Shown: positions 1 to 11,712 of the stretch, piece by piece
Layout of the letters: every line of letters begins with the position of its first letter
Position numbering within the stretch: position 1 is the stretch's first letter
Origin: Acanthornis magna
Lineage: Eukaryota; Chordata; Aves; Passeriformes; Acanthizidae
Assembly (NCBI GenBank): GCA_036785705.1
Contig: JAWUZG010000084.1
Span: 7,499,001 to 7,563,000 of the forward strand
Direction of reading: 5' to 3'
DNA length: 64,000 bases
Notes under the pieces: generated by a model
Databases searched by the model: none
What the model saw: only the letters and a program-made list of their open reading frames with translations
What the model was told of the DNA's origin: nothing
Made by a program: the position numbers and the translations under genes

Positions 1-705
1 GGTGTGTTTCAGTCTTCCTCTGTCCTTGTCATCCTCTCAATTTGCTGACTCTGTTTAGTTTCATCATAAAATTTGAAGAGGTTAGTACTTTTGTGTCACT
101 CTAGAGTACTTCTGAAGCCTGCAAGAGTTTACTTTCTCCATTTTCAGTTCATTGAGCTGCAGATAGATGTTCTTTCTCATCTAAAACTCATCATTTCCTT
201 ACCATTGGAGAAAAAAAAAGTACATTTAGGAAATTAGTTTGTGGCTTTCTTCAATTTGTTCCACATAAAGCTGCTCATCAACAGTACAGCAGCAAGGAAT
301 TGGCACACAGCTACAAGTGTGTGTTCAAATTAAAAGTGTATTCTGCGCTTTTAGTCTGGTGTTGTGCAGCAATTATGGAAGGAAAATACTTTTATCAAGC
401 AACTGAAAGCACATTAATGCCAGGGAAAGCTGTTGCCACCTCCTACCTTCTTCATAAGAGAGTAAATGGGGAGAGAAGCCACAGCAGAGTCACTGTGTGC
501 TAGTCGTGCTTGGCGTTAATCCCCTCTGCTCTTTACCAGTCAGTCCTGAATACCTGGCTGCCATTAATGGCCACAGCTCTGGTGTCTCCACTCGCCTCCC
601 CTGTAGCTGTAGGGGCTGTGAAGTGTAAGCAGCAACCTCCCGAAATACATACAGGATAGTGTTTGAAGAAAAACTACTTGATTTTTTTATTATAATAGTG
701 TTGAG
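1..705. other. Noncoding unique sequence, left edge
   Basis: No gene, recognisable repeat or RNA could be supported here. The open frames on either strand are short, lack family-like motifs and are not flanked by convincing splice sites. The sequence is AT-rich with short A runs and looks like ordinary intergenic or intronic DNA. Confidence 0.6.
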
Positions 706-790
706 AATCATAGAAACTTTTAAATTGGAAAAGAGCTTTAAGGTCATTGAGTCCAACTGTTGAAGGACAGGAAGCTGAAGAATGAAGATG
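706..790 (-). mobile_element. Decayed CR1 LINE 3' end
   Basis: The segment begins with AATCATAGAAA and continues with a diverged version of the CR1 3' terminal region: 'ttggaaaagagctttaaggt' followed by 'cattgagtccaactgt'. In CR1 elements this is the reverse complement of the 3' end, so the element lies on the minus strand with its tail at the left. Only the terminal 80-90 bp is clear. A weak resemblance to CR1 may continue to about 840. The divergence suggests an old insertion. Confidence 0.75.
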
Positions 791-839
791 GAAAGTAAAA
801 GCCTGACATTTCCCACCCAGGCCCTGCAGTGATGGTGGC

Positions 840-3800
840 TGGCTGTGGAGCAGGCCTTGGTTCTGAGGCAGGGAGGATTGATTTGTAATTACCATATGAC
901 AGCTAGAAATTCAAGGTGATTTCTGTGCTTTTGTAACAGGTGGCAAGTAAAATGCTTTAACTTCTTTAAAAAAAAAAATAATTTTTTTTTGGGGGGGGTT
1001 GAGTAGATTAGTTTCTCATTGAATTTTTAGCCTGAGAAAGTGAGAAAAAAAAATTGAACCTAAGGAAATTATTTCATGTATTTTGAGGATAAGTTTTCTG
1101 TTCTGATTCTGTGTTTCACCTCATTCTCTGAAATTCAAAAGGCAATTTTCACTTTTTTAAAAATACCATGTGCTCTGCTTTCAAAAATGGCCATGGTTAG
1201 CTTTTGTGTCACACAGTGCCAGAATCTCTCAGAGAAATTTTCTCTTTATAGAATAAGATATGCAATTTTTATTTTTTCTTTTTTTAGGCTACCATATAAA
1301 CCACAAAATGAATGTTTTCTGGCCTTTTTTCCCCCCCCAAAAGTGGGGAGCTGGGAGTTACAGTATGGAGTAGCCTATTGTGGCTCTGTCACTTACACAA
1401 AGAGGTCATGGATGATGGAGTCAGGAATACAAAAGGTGTAGGGCACACTGCATCTGCGAGGAGGGGATCAAAACAAATCTCCTTTATCTAATGCAGAACC
1501 TATTACTGAATCAAATGTGGGGATGTGAAGGGTCCAAGTGTGCTTTTAATAATCTGTGTTACAAACAGACTGTAATCTGCACAATTAAGCTCTTTGGAGT
1601 TGGCAGGATTTTGTGCAGTTGGCAGTATTCCCCTTGAATAAAGGTCAAAAAGAGGGGAGTGAATTAAGCAATGAATAACTTTTTTAAGGCATTCTATAAT
1701 TCCATTGAATGTTAGAAATATTTTCTTCATTGCACTGGTGTCTTTAGGGAAGAGTGAGTTGTGTGTCGTAATTTAAAAGGCTGCCTATCCCAAGAGCAGA
1801 GGCAGGCTGCACAATAAACCAAGGAGGCAAGGGGAATAGGAATAGGAAGCCTCCCTCTGTCCCCGTGGAGGTGGAAGCTGGATTGCCAGGGTGTGTCCGA
1901 TCCCAGCACGCCCTGGGGAGCTCTGCTCGTGTGAATGTTACCTTAGAGTTGCCCTTTACAGTTATCCCTGACTGTTTTCTAGGTTCAAGTGTTTCTGGCA
2001 CCCGGAAGAAATGCCTGAGACCTTGCTTTACACCATCCTGAGTGGATGTCTTGCTATCCAGACCATGATTTTTCCGTACAAATGCTATTCTCTTTCCTGC
2101 AGGGAGATAGAGTGTGCACGGTTCCACCCAAATGGGTGGTATAGGGTTTCTTTCACAGTAGGACAGCCTCTTTCCTTGATTACAATGATGAGAAAGTGTT
2201 TTCATTTAAATAGGAAAATGCTTGAATGGTTTTCTCATCCCTTGCCCCTCCTCTTGGCAAGCAAATGCACGGTTGGGGCACTGAGTTTATCGCAGGCCAA
2301 AGGGGGAATTCTCTTAGGAGCCTCTTGTTGAAATGTTGGCAAGACATCACTGAGCAGTTCTAAAGACCTCGGGAAGCCCCAAATTTCTCAGAATTTTCCC
2401 ACCACCAGTCTTGAATGTAGTTGCCTCTTTGGCTCTGCAAACTTTGGGAGAACATCAAGGTATGTCCTTGCAGCCTCCATAGTGTGCTCATCAGCACAGG
2501 GGCAGCCCCACAGGACGGGAAGGAAAGCTGATTGGAAAGGGAAACCACCCACGTACTAATCTTTTTGTTTCCCATAGTTATTTTTTTTCTTCACCTTTTC
2601 TCCTCCACAAAACACACTCAAGGGAAAGGCATTATTTGCCAGAATCTTTTCTGGGAGAGTGAGCTGGAGAAGCTGCGCTGCCTTTGCCGCACACAGATTC
2701 TCAGATCCTTCAAAAGCCTCTGTCCAGCTGCCTCGCTCTCGCTGCCGCTGTGTGGTGCGGTCTGACTTCCTTCATCTTTTGTGTGTTGCCACTACAGTGT
2801 AAAATCGGGGGAAATAATTTTCCTCCACTTACACTTCACCATTTTGGGGCAAATTAATTCTGCTACCACTTACTTGAAGAGACGCTTGCAGAATCATGGA
2901 GGGAGGCAACAGAGGAGAGGTGGAATTTTTCCTCTGTGTCTGGAAATCAAACATGGTCTGACCAAAGTCTCCTTTTCTCTCTGTCCTCCCCACCCCCTTT
3001 TTTATCTTTTCTATTTTTATTTAGGCATTAAAGTTAAGTGTTTAGCAAATACAATTTCAAATGACAGCTTAGCTTGCTATTTTAACCAAAACTGTAATAG
3101 AAAAATATTTTCCCAGCATTGTTAAAATACTTGATTCCTGCTCAGTTACCCACACTGTAAACAAGAATGTGTATTTGCTGTTGATATGTGGAATATATTT
3201 TTTGTTAAATCAGAGAATGGTTGAAGAATTAAACTAGAAACAAGATGAGGAAAAAACCCTCAGAGCTGTAATCAAACATCCATTCCAACAGCTGAAACAT
3301 GTTATTACATCTTTCAGCTGATTTATCGTACCCAAAGAGATTTCATAATCATTCTCAGTATTAAAACAAGGGGAATAGAGGCACATTTCAATAACAATGA
3401 TTGTTGTTTGGAGAATGCCAATCATGTCTAGGAGTGTTATTTACATCAGACAATATGTAGATATTGTGCCTCCAAGCCTGTTCCTGTTTGGTTTTGTTCT
3501 TTGACTTACACAAATGAATGCTAAGAAATGTTGACAAGGAGGTTCAATAGCTAAATACAATAACCGGGGTCCTGCTGACTTCCTTTTGGGAGGAGAGGGA
3601 TCTTTACCACATATGTAATTCAAGCTGATGTAGAGATAAATGTGGCTATAAATGTCTGAGCTATCTTTGGTGTGAAAGGTGGGGAGAAATTGAATCCGTG
3701 TACCAATTTTAATTTGTATTCACGCATTAGCTATAGCTAATTCAAGAACAATTAAAAGGCAGGAATGAGAAAAGCAGATGTGGAGCAGTGGAATGTATTG

Positions 3801-3930
3801 CAAAGAAGCAGGCTTCACTTTGTGTTATTTTCTAACACTCAGTTTTATTTTTGCTGGAGTCTGTCACAAATCCTAAAATACCATTACAGAGTTAGCAGAT
3901 GGTTCCCAAGTATTCATACCTGATAAAGCC
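840..3930. other. Noncoding unique sequence
   Basis: No gene or repeat family is recognised. An A-run/T-run/G-run junction lies at 968-998. Possible acceptor-like sequences near 1980 and 2100 are not paired with good donors or a conserved-looking open frame. The rest is AT-rich sequence without features I can support. Confidence 0.5.
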
Positions 3931-3934
3931 TCCT

Positions 3935-4135
3935 GGGTGATCAAGCACTGAAAAATCAATATATTTTTCAACTTTCAATGGCTAGCTATTCAGTTTCATT
4001 ACATCTCGCTATTCCTCCATGGCTACTGTGATATGGACACTTACTTCACCATTGCATTAAGCTCTAATCTCCAGGCCAGCTGATACAGGCAGTTAATGAA
4101 TAGCTAGAGTACCACCTCGGTATGCTTCACAATTC
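3935..4135. promoter_or_regulatory. Possible conserved noncoding element
   Basis: This is unique AT-rich sequence without repeat signatures. It carries clustered short motifs of the kind found in developmental enhancers, such as AATCAATATATTTT, GCTAGCTATT, GCATTAAGC and AGTTAATGAATAG. The motif content is all that supports this. Conservation is inferred, not measured, and it could equally be ordinary AT-rich DNA. Confidence 0.2.
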
Positions 4136-4139
4136 TTCT

Positions 4140-5100
4140 GATCTCAGTAGGATGTTTCGAGTACTGTGATCTTGTGTTTAGTAACACCCCAGTTCTTCCC
4201 CCTCTTTTTTTTTCCACACATGCACAGACACCCCTCTCCAGCTGTCACCTTGCTGAGCTTTGAAAGGAAAATGCAGTAAATACACATTTTAGCAGAAATA
4301 TTTTGCTGTGACATCTGACTATTCTAAATAAAGAATATCAGCAAGTCACAGTAAGTCAGATCCATGCCCTCTGGGTGACCATAGGAACCATATACTTAAA
4401 TCTATCATTTTCAATAGACCAACAACTACAGATAGGTCTTTTAAATGTCCTGCTTTGGTCTCCAGATTATCTACATCCCCCACAAAATAGCTCTCGGACT
4501 GACTGGTAATGCTTTCTTTAAATCACATTTCTTTTCCCTTCTTCTAACTTAAACTTGTAGCATGGGAAAGTTAACTGGCGGTAAACAACAAGGTGTGAGT
4601 AAGCTTTGTAATTATTACAGATACCTGGTTATTGGTGTTTGCCACACATTTCAGACTTCATTGGGGTAGATTTCTAATCTGGGGTGTTTCTTTATACTTG
4701 AATTTGCATGGAAAAGTACGTGCAAGTTAAATGCTAGTGAATGCATAAAGTATGTGCCTGCACGTGGCCACCCTCATAAAGTGGTATCCTGTATTTTTTA
4801 ATTCTCCATTAGTATTAAGTATTTCACCAATTTTACTATTGCAGCTTAAATGAGGTTGTTGTGAGGGTTTATTGTCATTGTTTTTACACATCAGTCCAAG
4901 CCCAATGACACAGACCAAGCTTATTTTGCATGCACCCAGGCACCATGACATTGGTAAGCCTGGGGCATGCAGAAAACCTATTGAGTCTGATTAAGGCATG
5001 TCTTAAATTTCAGACATAGGTCTTAATTCAGTCAAAAGTGCAGGAGATGAGAACCTCTGTTGAAAATGGAAGCATAAATATAAACCACATGAATATTTCC
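4140..5100. other. Noncoding unique sequence
   Basis: No gene, structured RNA or known repeat was recognised. The sequence is AT-rich with scattered short pyrimidine runs. Open frames are under 80 codons and carry no family signature. Confidence 0.5.
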
Positions 5101-5114
5101 TCTTTCTTAACCGC

Positions 5115-5400
5115 ATGAAGGGCAAGAGCGAGTTTGCATGTGCCATGGCTGTGTGGAGAAGGTTGCTGCTAATTAGGAAGGGCCCTTTTCATGGTCAGTG
5201 TTTGTCCAGGCGGCTCTCAGGCGAGCGGTGCCGTCACTGCTGTCCCCCAGGGACCCTTCCCCTCGGAGCAGTTAACGCAGCAGCAGGAGGAGGCTGGGGC
5301 TCCACGCTGGCAGGCGATCCACGTACCTGAGCAGCCAGGGCTGCTGACAGCAGCGCTCTCTCCTTTGATGGTGTCCTCTGTGATGTCTGAAAATAGGTAC
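5115..5400. other. Local GC-richer block, identity unknown
   Basis: GC content and CpG count rise relative to the flanks, with CpG around 5210-5240 and 5265-5325. One plus-strand frame is open from 5191 to 5526 and contains a Gln/Glu-rich stretch. No start context, splice pair or homology supports it as a gene. It may be an old exon, a decayed insertion or a small CpG-richer patch. Confidence 0.25.
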
Positions 5401-5779
5401 TTGTTGCGGTATGTTTCATGTGTCGAATCCTGTCCGGTGAAATGCCATGGGGCCAAGCTCAGCAGGATGTCCTACAGCTCAATTCCTTGCTTTCGCTGTG
5501 GAAAAAGTGGCTTTAAATTTTTTTAGGTTGGTGGGAATTGGTCGTTGAAGTCATTATAAATTTTTGTCTGTTCTTGATTTGGGCTGCAGGCATTCAACCT
5601 GTGCTGCCTGACCACAGGAGCCAAATAACTTTGGAGAAAAAGACCTGTGTCGTCTGCAGGCAGTTTTATTAACATCTGAAGCACACAATTGTGCCATGTA
5701 GGACCTGAGTCCACGCTAGAGCCCTTTCATTACCCTGCTACGCGGCTGGATTTATACTGGTGGAAGTCCTGGCTAAAAA

Positions 5780-6560
5780 AGCTGTTGTACAATGATTAAT
5801 TGACCTTAACAAGTTTAAGGATGCTTATTTGCACACAGTTATGAAGTGTTGCAATATGTCACAAATGAGAGCAGCTTCTATTATAAACATAATGGCATAA
5901 ACAGTGAAAGCTGGTTATATTTCCTTAAAAGTTCATTGCAGGGAAATGGGGAAGCTTGAGAAGCTAAACAAATCCAGGCAATAATGGAAATGTAGCATGA
6001 AATTACTTCTGTAAACAACAGCCATTCATTATTTGAACATTTTTCATAAGAGAGTCAGCAGACGAGCGTCGATGTTAAAGGGTGTGTATGGAGGGGGAGG
6101 AGGAAGCAGGGAGATTATGAATTTCGAAAGAAATCTCTCAGGGTTATACAGACAGACATACATCTGTTTAAAAAAAAAGGGTATGTAAAGCACTGATTGA
6201 TCCCTGAATATTAACAATCGATGCCATTTTCTTCATTAACTTCTGAGTGGAGCACAAAGAAAGGTATATTTGATTTAAGGGAAAGAGAAGGGAGCACTAT
6301 TTAATGTTGATTTGGTGTAGTGAATAACCCCAGAGAGAAATGTAAATACCAGGCTGCAATAACATGACAGCACACTAATCATATTTACAAACGATATTAA
6401 ATCTGTCCATTGTGCTTGCCTGGCTGCGGATTGGCCCGACAGTAATTGTCACTGTAACCAGCACTGGCTTGTGGGAGAATTTAACTGCAGTGATATAAGG
6501 TGAGTGCTAGGCTTATTATTACTTTATTATTACCCGGTTTATGTTTATTAAAACAATTTG
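5780..6560. promoter_or_regulatory. Enhancer-like block, possible conserved element
   Basis: About 780 bp of unique AT-rich sequence free of CR1, SINE or simple repeats. It holds many homeodomain-like sites (ATGATTAATTGACC, ACTAATCATATTTAC). A cluster of retained CpGs sits around 6060-6075 in otherwise CpG-poor DNA. A CCAAT-type site in reverse orientation (GATTGGC) lies near 6429, beside the motif AGTAATTGTCACTGTAAC. Retained CpGs and dense motifs are typical of constrained noncoding DNA. This is inference from composition; no alignment was possible. Confidence 0.35.
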
Positions 6561-7585
6561 TCATGCAGAACAGGAATGGGAGAATGGGAACATTAAATCG
6601 TGCTGTACTCAACCTGAAGAAATGAGTTACAATAAAATTAATGGCAGGCAGGCCACAGCTGACACTTGTAGCCGTGTGGAGCAGCTACACACTGGTTCGT
6701 TTCATTTGCTGATCGTTTCTTGTTAGGGTCACGCCATTAAACTTACATATTGAGAACTACTGAAAATCTGAGGCAATGAAGGTAAAGTTTATGAAGCAAA
6801 AGTGGGATTTTTTTTCTGCTGCTAATGCATTCCTTTCAATTATTACAGAAATCAGGAATGCAGATTGAAAGTTTAAATCATACTGAGTTATTAAAGACGT
6901 GTGTTGGAGTGAATGTCCTTCAATTTTACAGAGGCTTAGAGAGCTGAGAAAGAGCTGAGTTTAGGCTAAAGTGAGACCATTCTCTAAAGGCTTTGAGCAA
7001 AGAGAACAGCGAGAATAGTGGTCATGAAAGGTCTCATAACAAGTTTAATAAAAGCTGCTTTATTTTCTTTCCCTGGAACTCAAGGGGTCCTTATTTGATA
7101 TCTTCAAATTTATTTCAGCCCAAATCTTCATTATTTTAAAGTAGAGGCAGGAGGCAATGACCATGGGAATAGCATTGAGCCTCTTGGAATTCAGCAAAGA
7201 GGCACAGTGACATAAACCCCTCTTGTGACACAATTACGGAAGAAATTAAAAGTGTCAGGCTCTATGTACTTTAGCTGCATAGAAGAAATCTGGCCTCCTG
7301 ATGAAACATCTTTGTACATGAAAAAGTAATACCCTGCCCTTGTTTCCCATTATACAACAATGTTAAGGAGTCTTCTGGGGTGATTATTAGGGATTTGGTG
7401 AAGCACAATAAATGCTGAAGATTAAATCTGAGCACTAGCAATTAGTATTGGGGGAGGAAGAGCACTTTTTTTTTTCTCCTTTCAAAGTATTTATTAATGA
7501 AGCTATTTAAAGAAAACCCAGCCAACTGCTGCAGTTAGGAAATGTGAACCTTTCATTTCTAGCAGTTTTATACTTGTGCAAGTTC
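6561..7585. other. Noncoding unique sequence
   Basis: No gene or repeat family is recognised. Motifs such as GCACAATAAATGC and GCAATTAGTATTGG near 7400-7450 resemble enhancer DNA, but the signal is weaker than in the preceding block. Confidence 0.45.
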
Positions 7586-7589
7586 TACA

Positions 7590-7646
7590 AAGTCCGTGGG
7601 GTTATTCTTGATTTATACCAGTGTGAGAAAGTAGAAGATCAGGCTG
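7590..7646 (+). repeat. Fragment of amniote foldback repeat
   Basis: The text 'gggttattcttgatttatac' followed by CAGTGTGAGAAAG and AGATCAGGC matches, with decay, the second half of a palindromic repeat common in turtle, crocodile and bird genomes. Its intact form has a stem built on GATTTACACCAGTGTAA and AGATCAGAATCTGGCC. Only one arm is recognisable, so the hairpin is no longer complete. Strand is nominal because the parent repeat is a palindrome. Confidence 0.5.
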
Positions 7647-7649
7647 TCT

Positions 7650-8880
7650 CTGTGGGATTTTTTTCCCTCATTTTCCTTTTTTTAAAACTAAGATAGTTTT
7701 TTTTAAGTCTTGGAGAAAGCCTTCAAAGGGTGTATTGAGCCACATGTTCTCTGCCTGTGTCCCCAGTCACAAAGTCTGGACCAAGCATCCAAGAGTTCAG
7801 CATCCAACCACTGCAACAGAACAGTGGAATGGGAGCTGAACTCTGGAAAATCCAGTTTGTGGAAGTGAATAAAGATATTTAAAAGACCTTCTTTTAGAAA
7901 TCTGTTTTGTCCTTTTGGTTTTCCAGTAAAGGGAATGGCAGGTGTTTGATTCAGAGAGGTAACTTCATGTTTAGCCTCAGTGGTGAAGCTGTTGCAATCA
8001 CAGAGGCCATTCCAAACCTGAGAAAAATATATGGAACAAAAATTCCCTTATCACTTCCTCACAAACTGATCACCTCCTTGAAATAACAGCTACTTCTCTG
8101 AGAGTGCCAGAAGGTCCATTTCTGAGGATAAAAGGAGAGACCAAAGGCCCTGGCTCATGGATTATTTTCCCTGCTGAGGTCTAGTGCAGTAAGAGCAATC
8201 TACCGCAGTGGCAAGCACTCATGGTAGACTTGTGTCTTGGAAACTCCATGACTTGTGGAGTGGCTCCTGTCTTTTTGTCGTGGTGCTGCAGGTGCAAATA
8301 AAGGAGAAGTGGTGAAGGGAAATGGGAAAATCACCGAGGGGATATTTTTTTCTGTGACATCGGGCTCTGTGGCTGGCAGCCTCCTCTGAGGGCCAAAGTG
8401 AAGATGTAAGGAGGTCTGGCTGCTTGGATGCTCTAGATTTGGGCAGCCAGCAGTGACCATACTGCTGTAGTGGAGGGTGCAGTGGGCAGCCTGCAGATAC
8501 CCATATTTTGCTGGCTTTAAGTCCTTTCCTGTGCCCTCTTTTACATTCATTGAAAGGAAACCATATTTTATTAAAACATGTTGACCTGTGTCTCTTTCTA
8601 AATAGGCTTTTCAATGTTGTGGCAAAGCTCTGACCCAGTATTTTTAAAAGCAGGATTTTAACATAATCTTCCATCTTAATTTGGGGAGGGGATTTGTAAC
8701 ACTCGGTAAACTTGGGGAGAAACCAGTTAATCCTTTATTCCTTTTCATGTAAAACTCAGGAACCTTGAGTAACGCAGGAACTGTGAGTGTCCTGCTGAAT
8801 TGCTGTGCTTATTATATGTGCAAACACCCCTTTGACATGAAGGACAAGGATAAAGTAGAGAATTTGGAGTCATGTTTATC
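7650..8880. other. Noncoding unique sequence
   Basis: No gene is recognised. Two overlapping minus-strand frames between 8200 and 8674 (116 and 151 codons) share the same DNA, carry no recognisable domain and have no splice context. I treat them as chance frames. No repeat was identified. Confidence 0.45.
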
Positions 8881-8885
8881 ACTTG

Positions 8886-8980
8886 GATTATTAATAATAA
8901 TAACATTTGGCATCTTTACAGCACTTTACATTTTCAAAATGCTGCATAAACATTAACTAAATGGTAGTTAAGTGCACATA
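8886..8980 (+). repeat. MIR-like amniote SINE fragment
   Basis: The run of AATAATAATAACATTTGGCA followed by ACAGCACTTTACATTTTCAA and GCTGCATAAACATTAACTAA follows closely the first half of an amniote MIR-type element. In intact copies this region precedes the block 'cccattttacagatgagg...'. The second half is decayed here beyond about 8980. Exact family naming (for example MIR1_Amn) is from memory and should be treated as tentative. Confidence 0.65.
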
Positions 8981-8989
8981 AATGATATT

Positions 8990-10795
8990 CGGAGCCATTA
9001 CCCTCTACTCACTGTGGGTCTGCACTGAAACGTGTGTGCTGCTGCTTGTTGGAAAATCTTTACTGCTCATGTGAAGTATCAGTTTTTCCTGGAAGAACCA
9101 GACTGACCATTTTTCATTTTGTTTCACAAGCACACGAAGCCTTTTGTCCATATTATGGATTAACGGTCTGCAAAATTTCAGTTTATTGGGGAAAAAGAAG
9201 TTGTTGATTTTACTTACAGGAGCATAAAAACAAATAAAAATAAAGTAGAGAGCTCAGAAAGCAAAACACTACTCCTATTTTTTTCTAAATTGCATCTTGG
9301 TTAGACTCTTCCCATGGCAATGCATTTTATGCTCTGTTTCCTGACTATGGGGTCTGCTTCTGCTCCACCTCATATATTTGAATGCTGCATGCTACTAGAG
9401 CTGCATGCCATGGACCAATCCAGCCATCCAGAGCCACCTGATGTACTTGTGCCTGTATCAGTATTGCCAAAAATGGTTCTACTTGATGTCCATTGAATAG
9501 GGACTGTTCATTCTACGACCCATTGTTTTCAAAGAAAATATCTGTACTTGCCTTATCCCTCCCCCCAGTTTGCAATTTACTTTTCTGTAGCCACGCTAGT
9601 TTGTATTGCAGTAATGCTTTCTTTTTTCATGGCTCTAGTGCCTTTCTGCCAGTTCAGTAAAACAGAAAGTGAGGAAGATTTTAGGAGCATCCTGCATATC
9701 TCTCAGTGGCTATGGCAAGTCTGTACCTGAAAACAATTTACTGTGTAACCCCATCAAAGAGGAGCAGAAATCGAGGGAAATGTCAAATAGCAGCTTTCAG
9801 CCTGTATTGCATCAACGTAATCCAGGAGCAAGCAAATAATTCCACTGTCACTTAATTAAAAGTTTTAATACCTTATGTCTTTGACCTTGTTCTTTAGCTG
9901 AACACATAAAAGCAAAATGGGTTTGCTACCTTAATCTCACTTCGTGCCATTGCCCTCTGATGAGAGAATCCTCCTGGCACCTCTGATGTGTCATTGAAGT
10001 GAAGGGAAGGGCTCTGCACACCGCTTGCTCCTATCGTCTGCATGGAGCCTACCTTGACAAAGTTCCTCTTGCTATCTTTAGTCTTCTCCCTGGAGCACCT
10101 GGCACATCAGGACAAGAGGGATCTCAGCCCCACAGCTTCATTTGGGCCTGTTAACTGTAACTACTGATGTCGTTTACAAGGATAAACCCTTAAAGCCAAG
10201 CCAAGGTAGACAAAGAAAGAACACTGGAGTAATTCCCTTTGGGCAGCAGAGATTGGTGTTCAAGTTATTGAAAATCTGTGTAACTCATTTTCTCTTTTGT
10301 CATACTTAAAAAATCCATGAAGTTTGGCTGAGTGCAAACAATAAGCTTTTATAGTTGCTGCCCTTGTTCATAAATGTGTAATCTTCTGGGACCATCAGAA
10401 AAGCTTTGGTACCGCAAATTAAAAGTCTCTAAACTTTCCTGTGTCTCCTTGGACATTTTGTAGACCTGCAAATATCAAGCAGTAATCAATATAATGCCTG
10501 TCTGATACTTTGAGGCAAACTGGCAGCTCCCGAGTCAGAGAGCACAGCGCAGCTTTCTCATGGCTAGACACGGCTTCTGCCAGGGTCACAGAGGAACGGA
10601 GTCTCTTGGCTGGCACAGGGAAATCAGCAGGGGCCACTTGGAGATAGGTATGTGCACTCATTTCCAAGCCTCCCAAATCCCTTCTGTCCCATCACCAGCT
10701 CCCTCATTTGGGCAGCACTGTCAGTGAGCTGTGCCCAAAGTCCATGCCGTTCTGTGGGTCACAGTGTTTTGTGATCTCCTGTTCCTTTCATGTGT
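8990..10795. other. Noncoding unique sequence
   Basis: No gene or repeat family could be supported. Short frames at 9314-9496, 9548-9730 and 10419-10676 have no recognisable domain. A slightly GC-richer patch at 9950-10150 carries no known signature. Confidence 0.45.
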
Positions 10796-10799
10796 CCAT

Positions 10800-11180
10800 G
10801 CGTGCACTTTTCCCTAACGATCCAATTATATTGCAGCCAACAGGGTGAGTTGCATATTCCCTCTCTCCTCATTGTTTTAGCACAGTTTAACAATACTCTC
10901 TTATTACATACTTTATTTTATCTCTGAGAGACTTGTGTTATTTTTATTTGTGGCGAGGCATATGGTATTCAATTACAGAGCATTTGCTCTTTCATATCTT
11001 GTCAGTGAATAACCTTATCAGTTTAACAGCTTCAGCGAGGAATATTCAGCACGGGCCAGAGGGGGTGAGAATTATGGGTGTATTTTTTGCCTATCACCAA
11101 ACATTTGCATTCTCTCTCCACTTCATGAGGATTATACCTGAGTTAAAAGTGGCTTTGCACTCACTGGCAAACAGTAGCTA
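10800..11180. promoter_or_regulatory. Possible conserved noncoding element
   Basis: Unique sequence with several enhancer-type motifs: GATCCAATTATATTG, TTAACAATACTCTCTTATTA, TTCAATTACAGAGCA and AACCTTATCAGTTTAAC (GATA-like). It is flanked by ordinary DNA and contains no repeat signature. Function is inferred from motif content only. Confidence 0.25.
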
Positions 11181-11640
11181 TGGAGTGGGGTAGGGTGGGT
11201 GAAAGTTTAATGTTTTCTACCACTACCCAGCTCGTCTCTCTCTGCTCTCTGTGAGTGAGAATGGATTCCTGCAGTCACTCATGCAAATTGGATGTATACA
11301 ATAATTCAGGTGGGCGGTGCTACTGACTGGATGCCCAGCTATGTTAATGAAACACCTAAAGATGCAGCAAGCACAGCTGGACCAACCAGTGTTCAACTAT
11401 GCTTTAGCTTCAGAAACAGTTTGGGCACAAGGTACCCATGTGCATCTGACCTTTGGGTGCTCACTGGGATAAGGTGGCAACCGGTGCCTGCTCCTTTATG
11501 GAGCCAAATGGCCCAATGCTTTGCTGAGGTGATGAGAAAAAAGGAGGGAAGTTTTGTCTGCAAAAAAATTCCTGCGACTTCTAGTCCATTTCTAATGGCT
11601 GCTTATTTTTATAATAAGGAGCGCTCTTTTCTCTAGCATG

Positions 11641-11711
11641 GCCTGTTCCAAAGCCCATTTACATCAACATTAAAGCTTGCCACTGACCTAGTGGCCTTTG
11701 GATCAGGCCTG
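11641..11711. repeat. Amniote foldback repeat, near full length
   Basis: The left arm GCCTGTTCCAAAGCCCATTT and the right arm GGCCTTTGGATCAGGCCTG are inverted copies of each other with decay. The middle reads 'acatcaacattaaagcttgc' and 'cactgacctagt'. This matches a known type of palindromic interspersed repeat of sauropsids whose arms read GGGCCTGATCCAAAGCCCATTG. The roughly 70-bp length equals the full hairpin, making it one of the better preserved copies in this window. Confidence 0.65.
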
Positions 11712-11712
11712 T

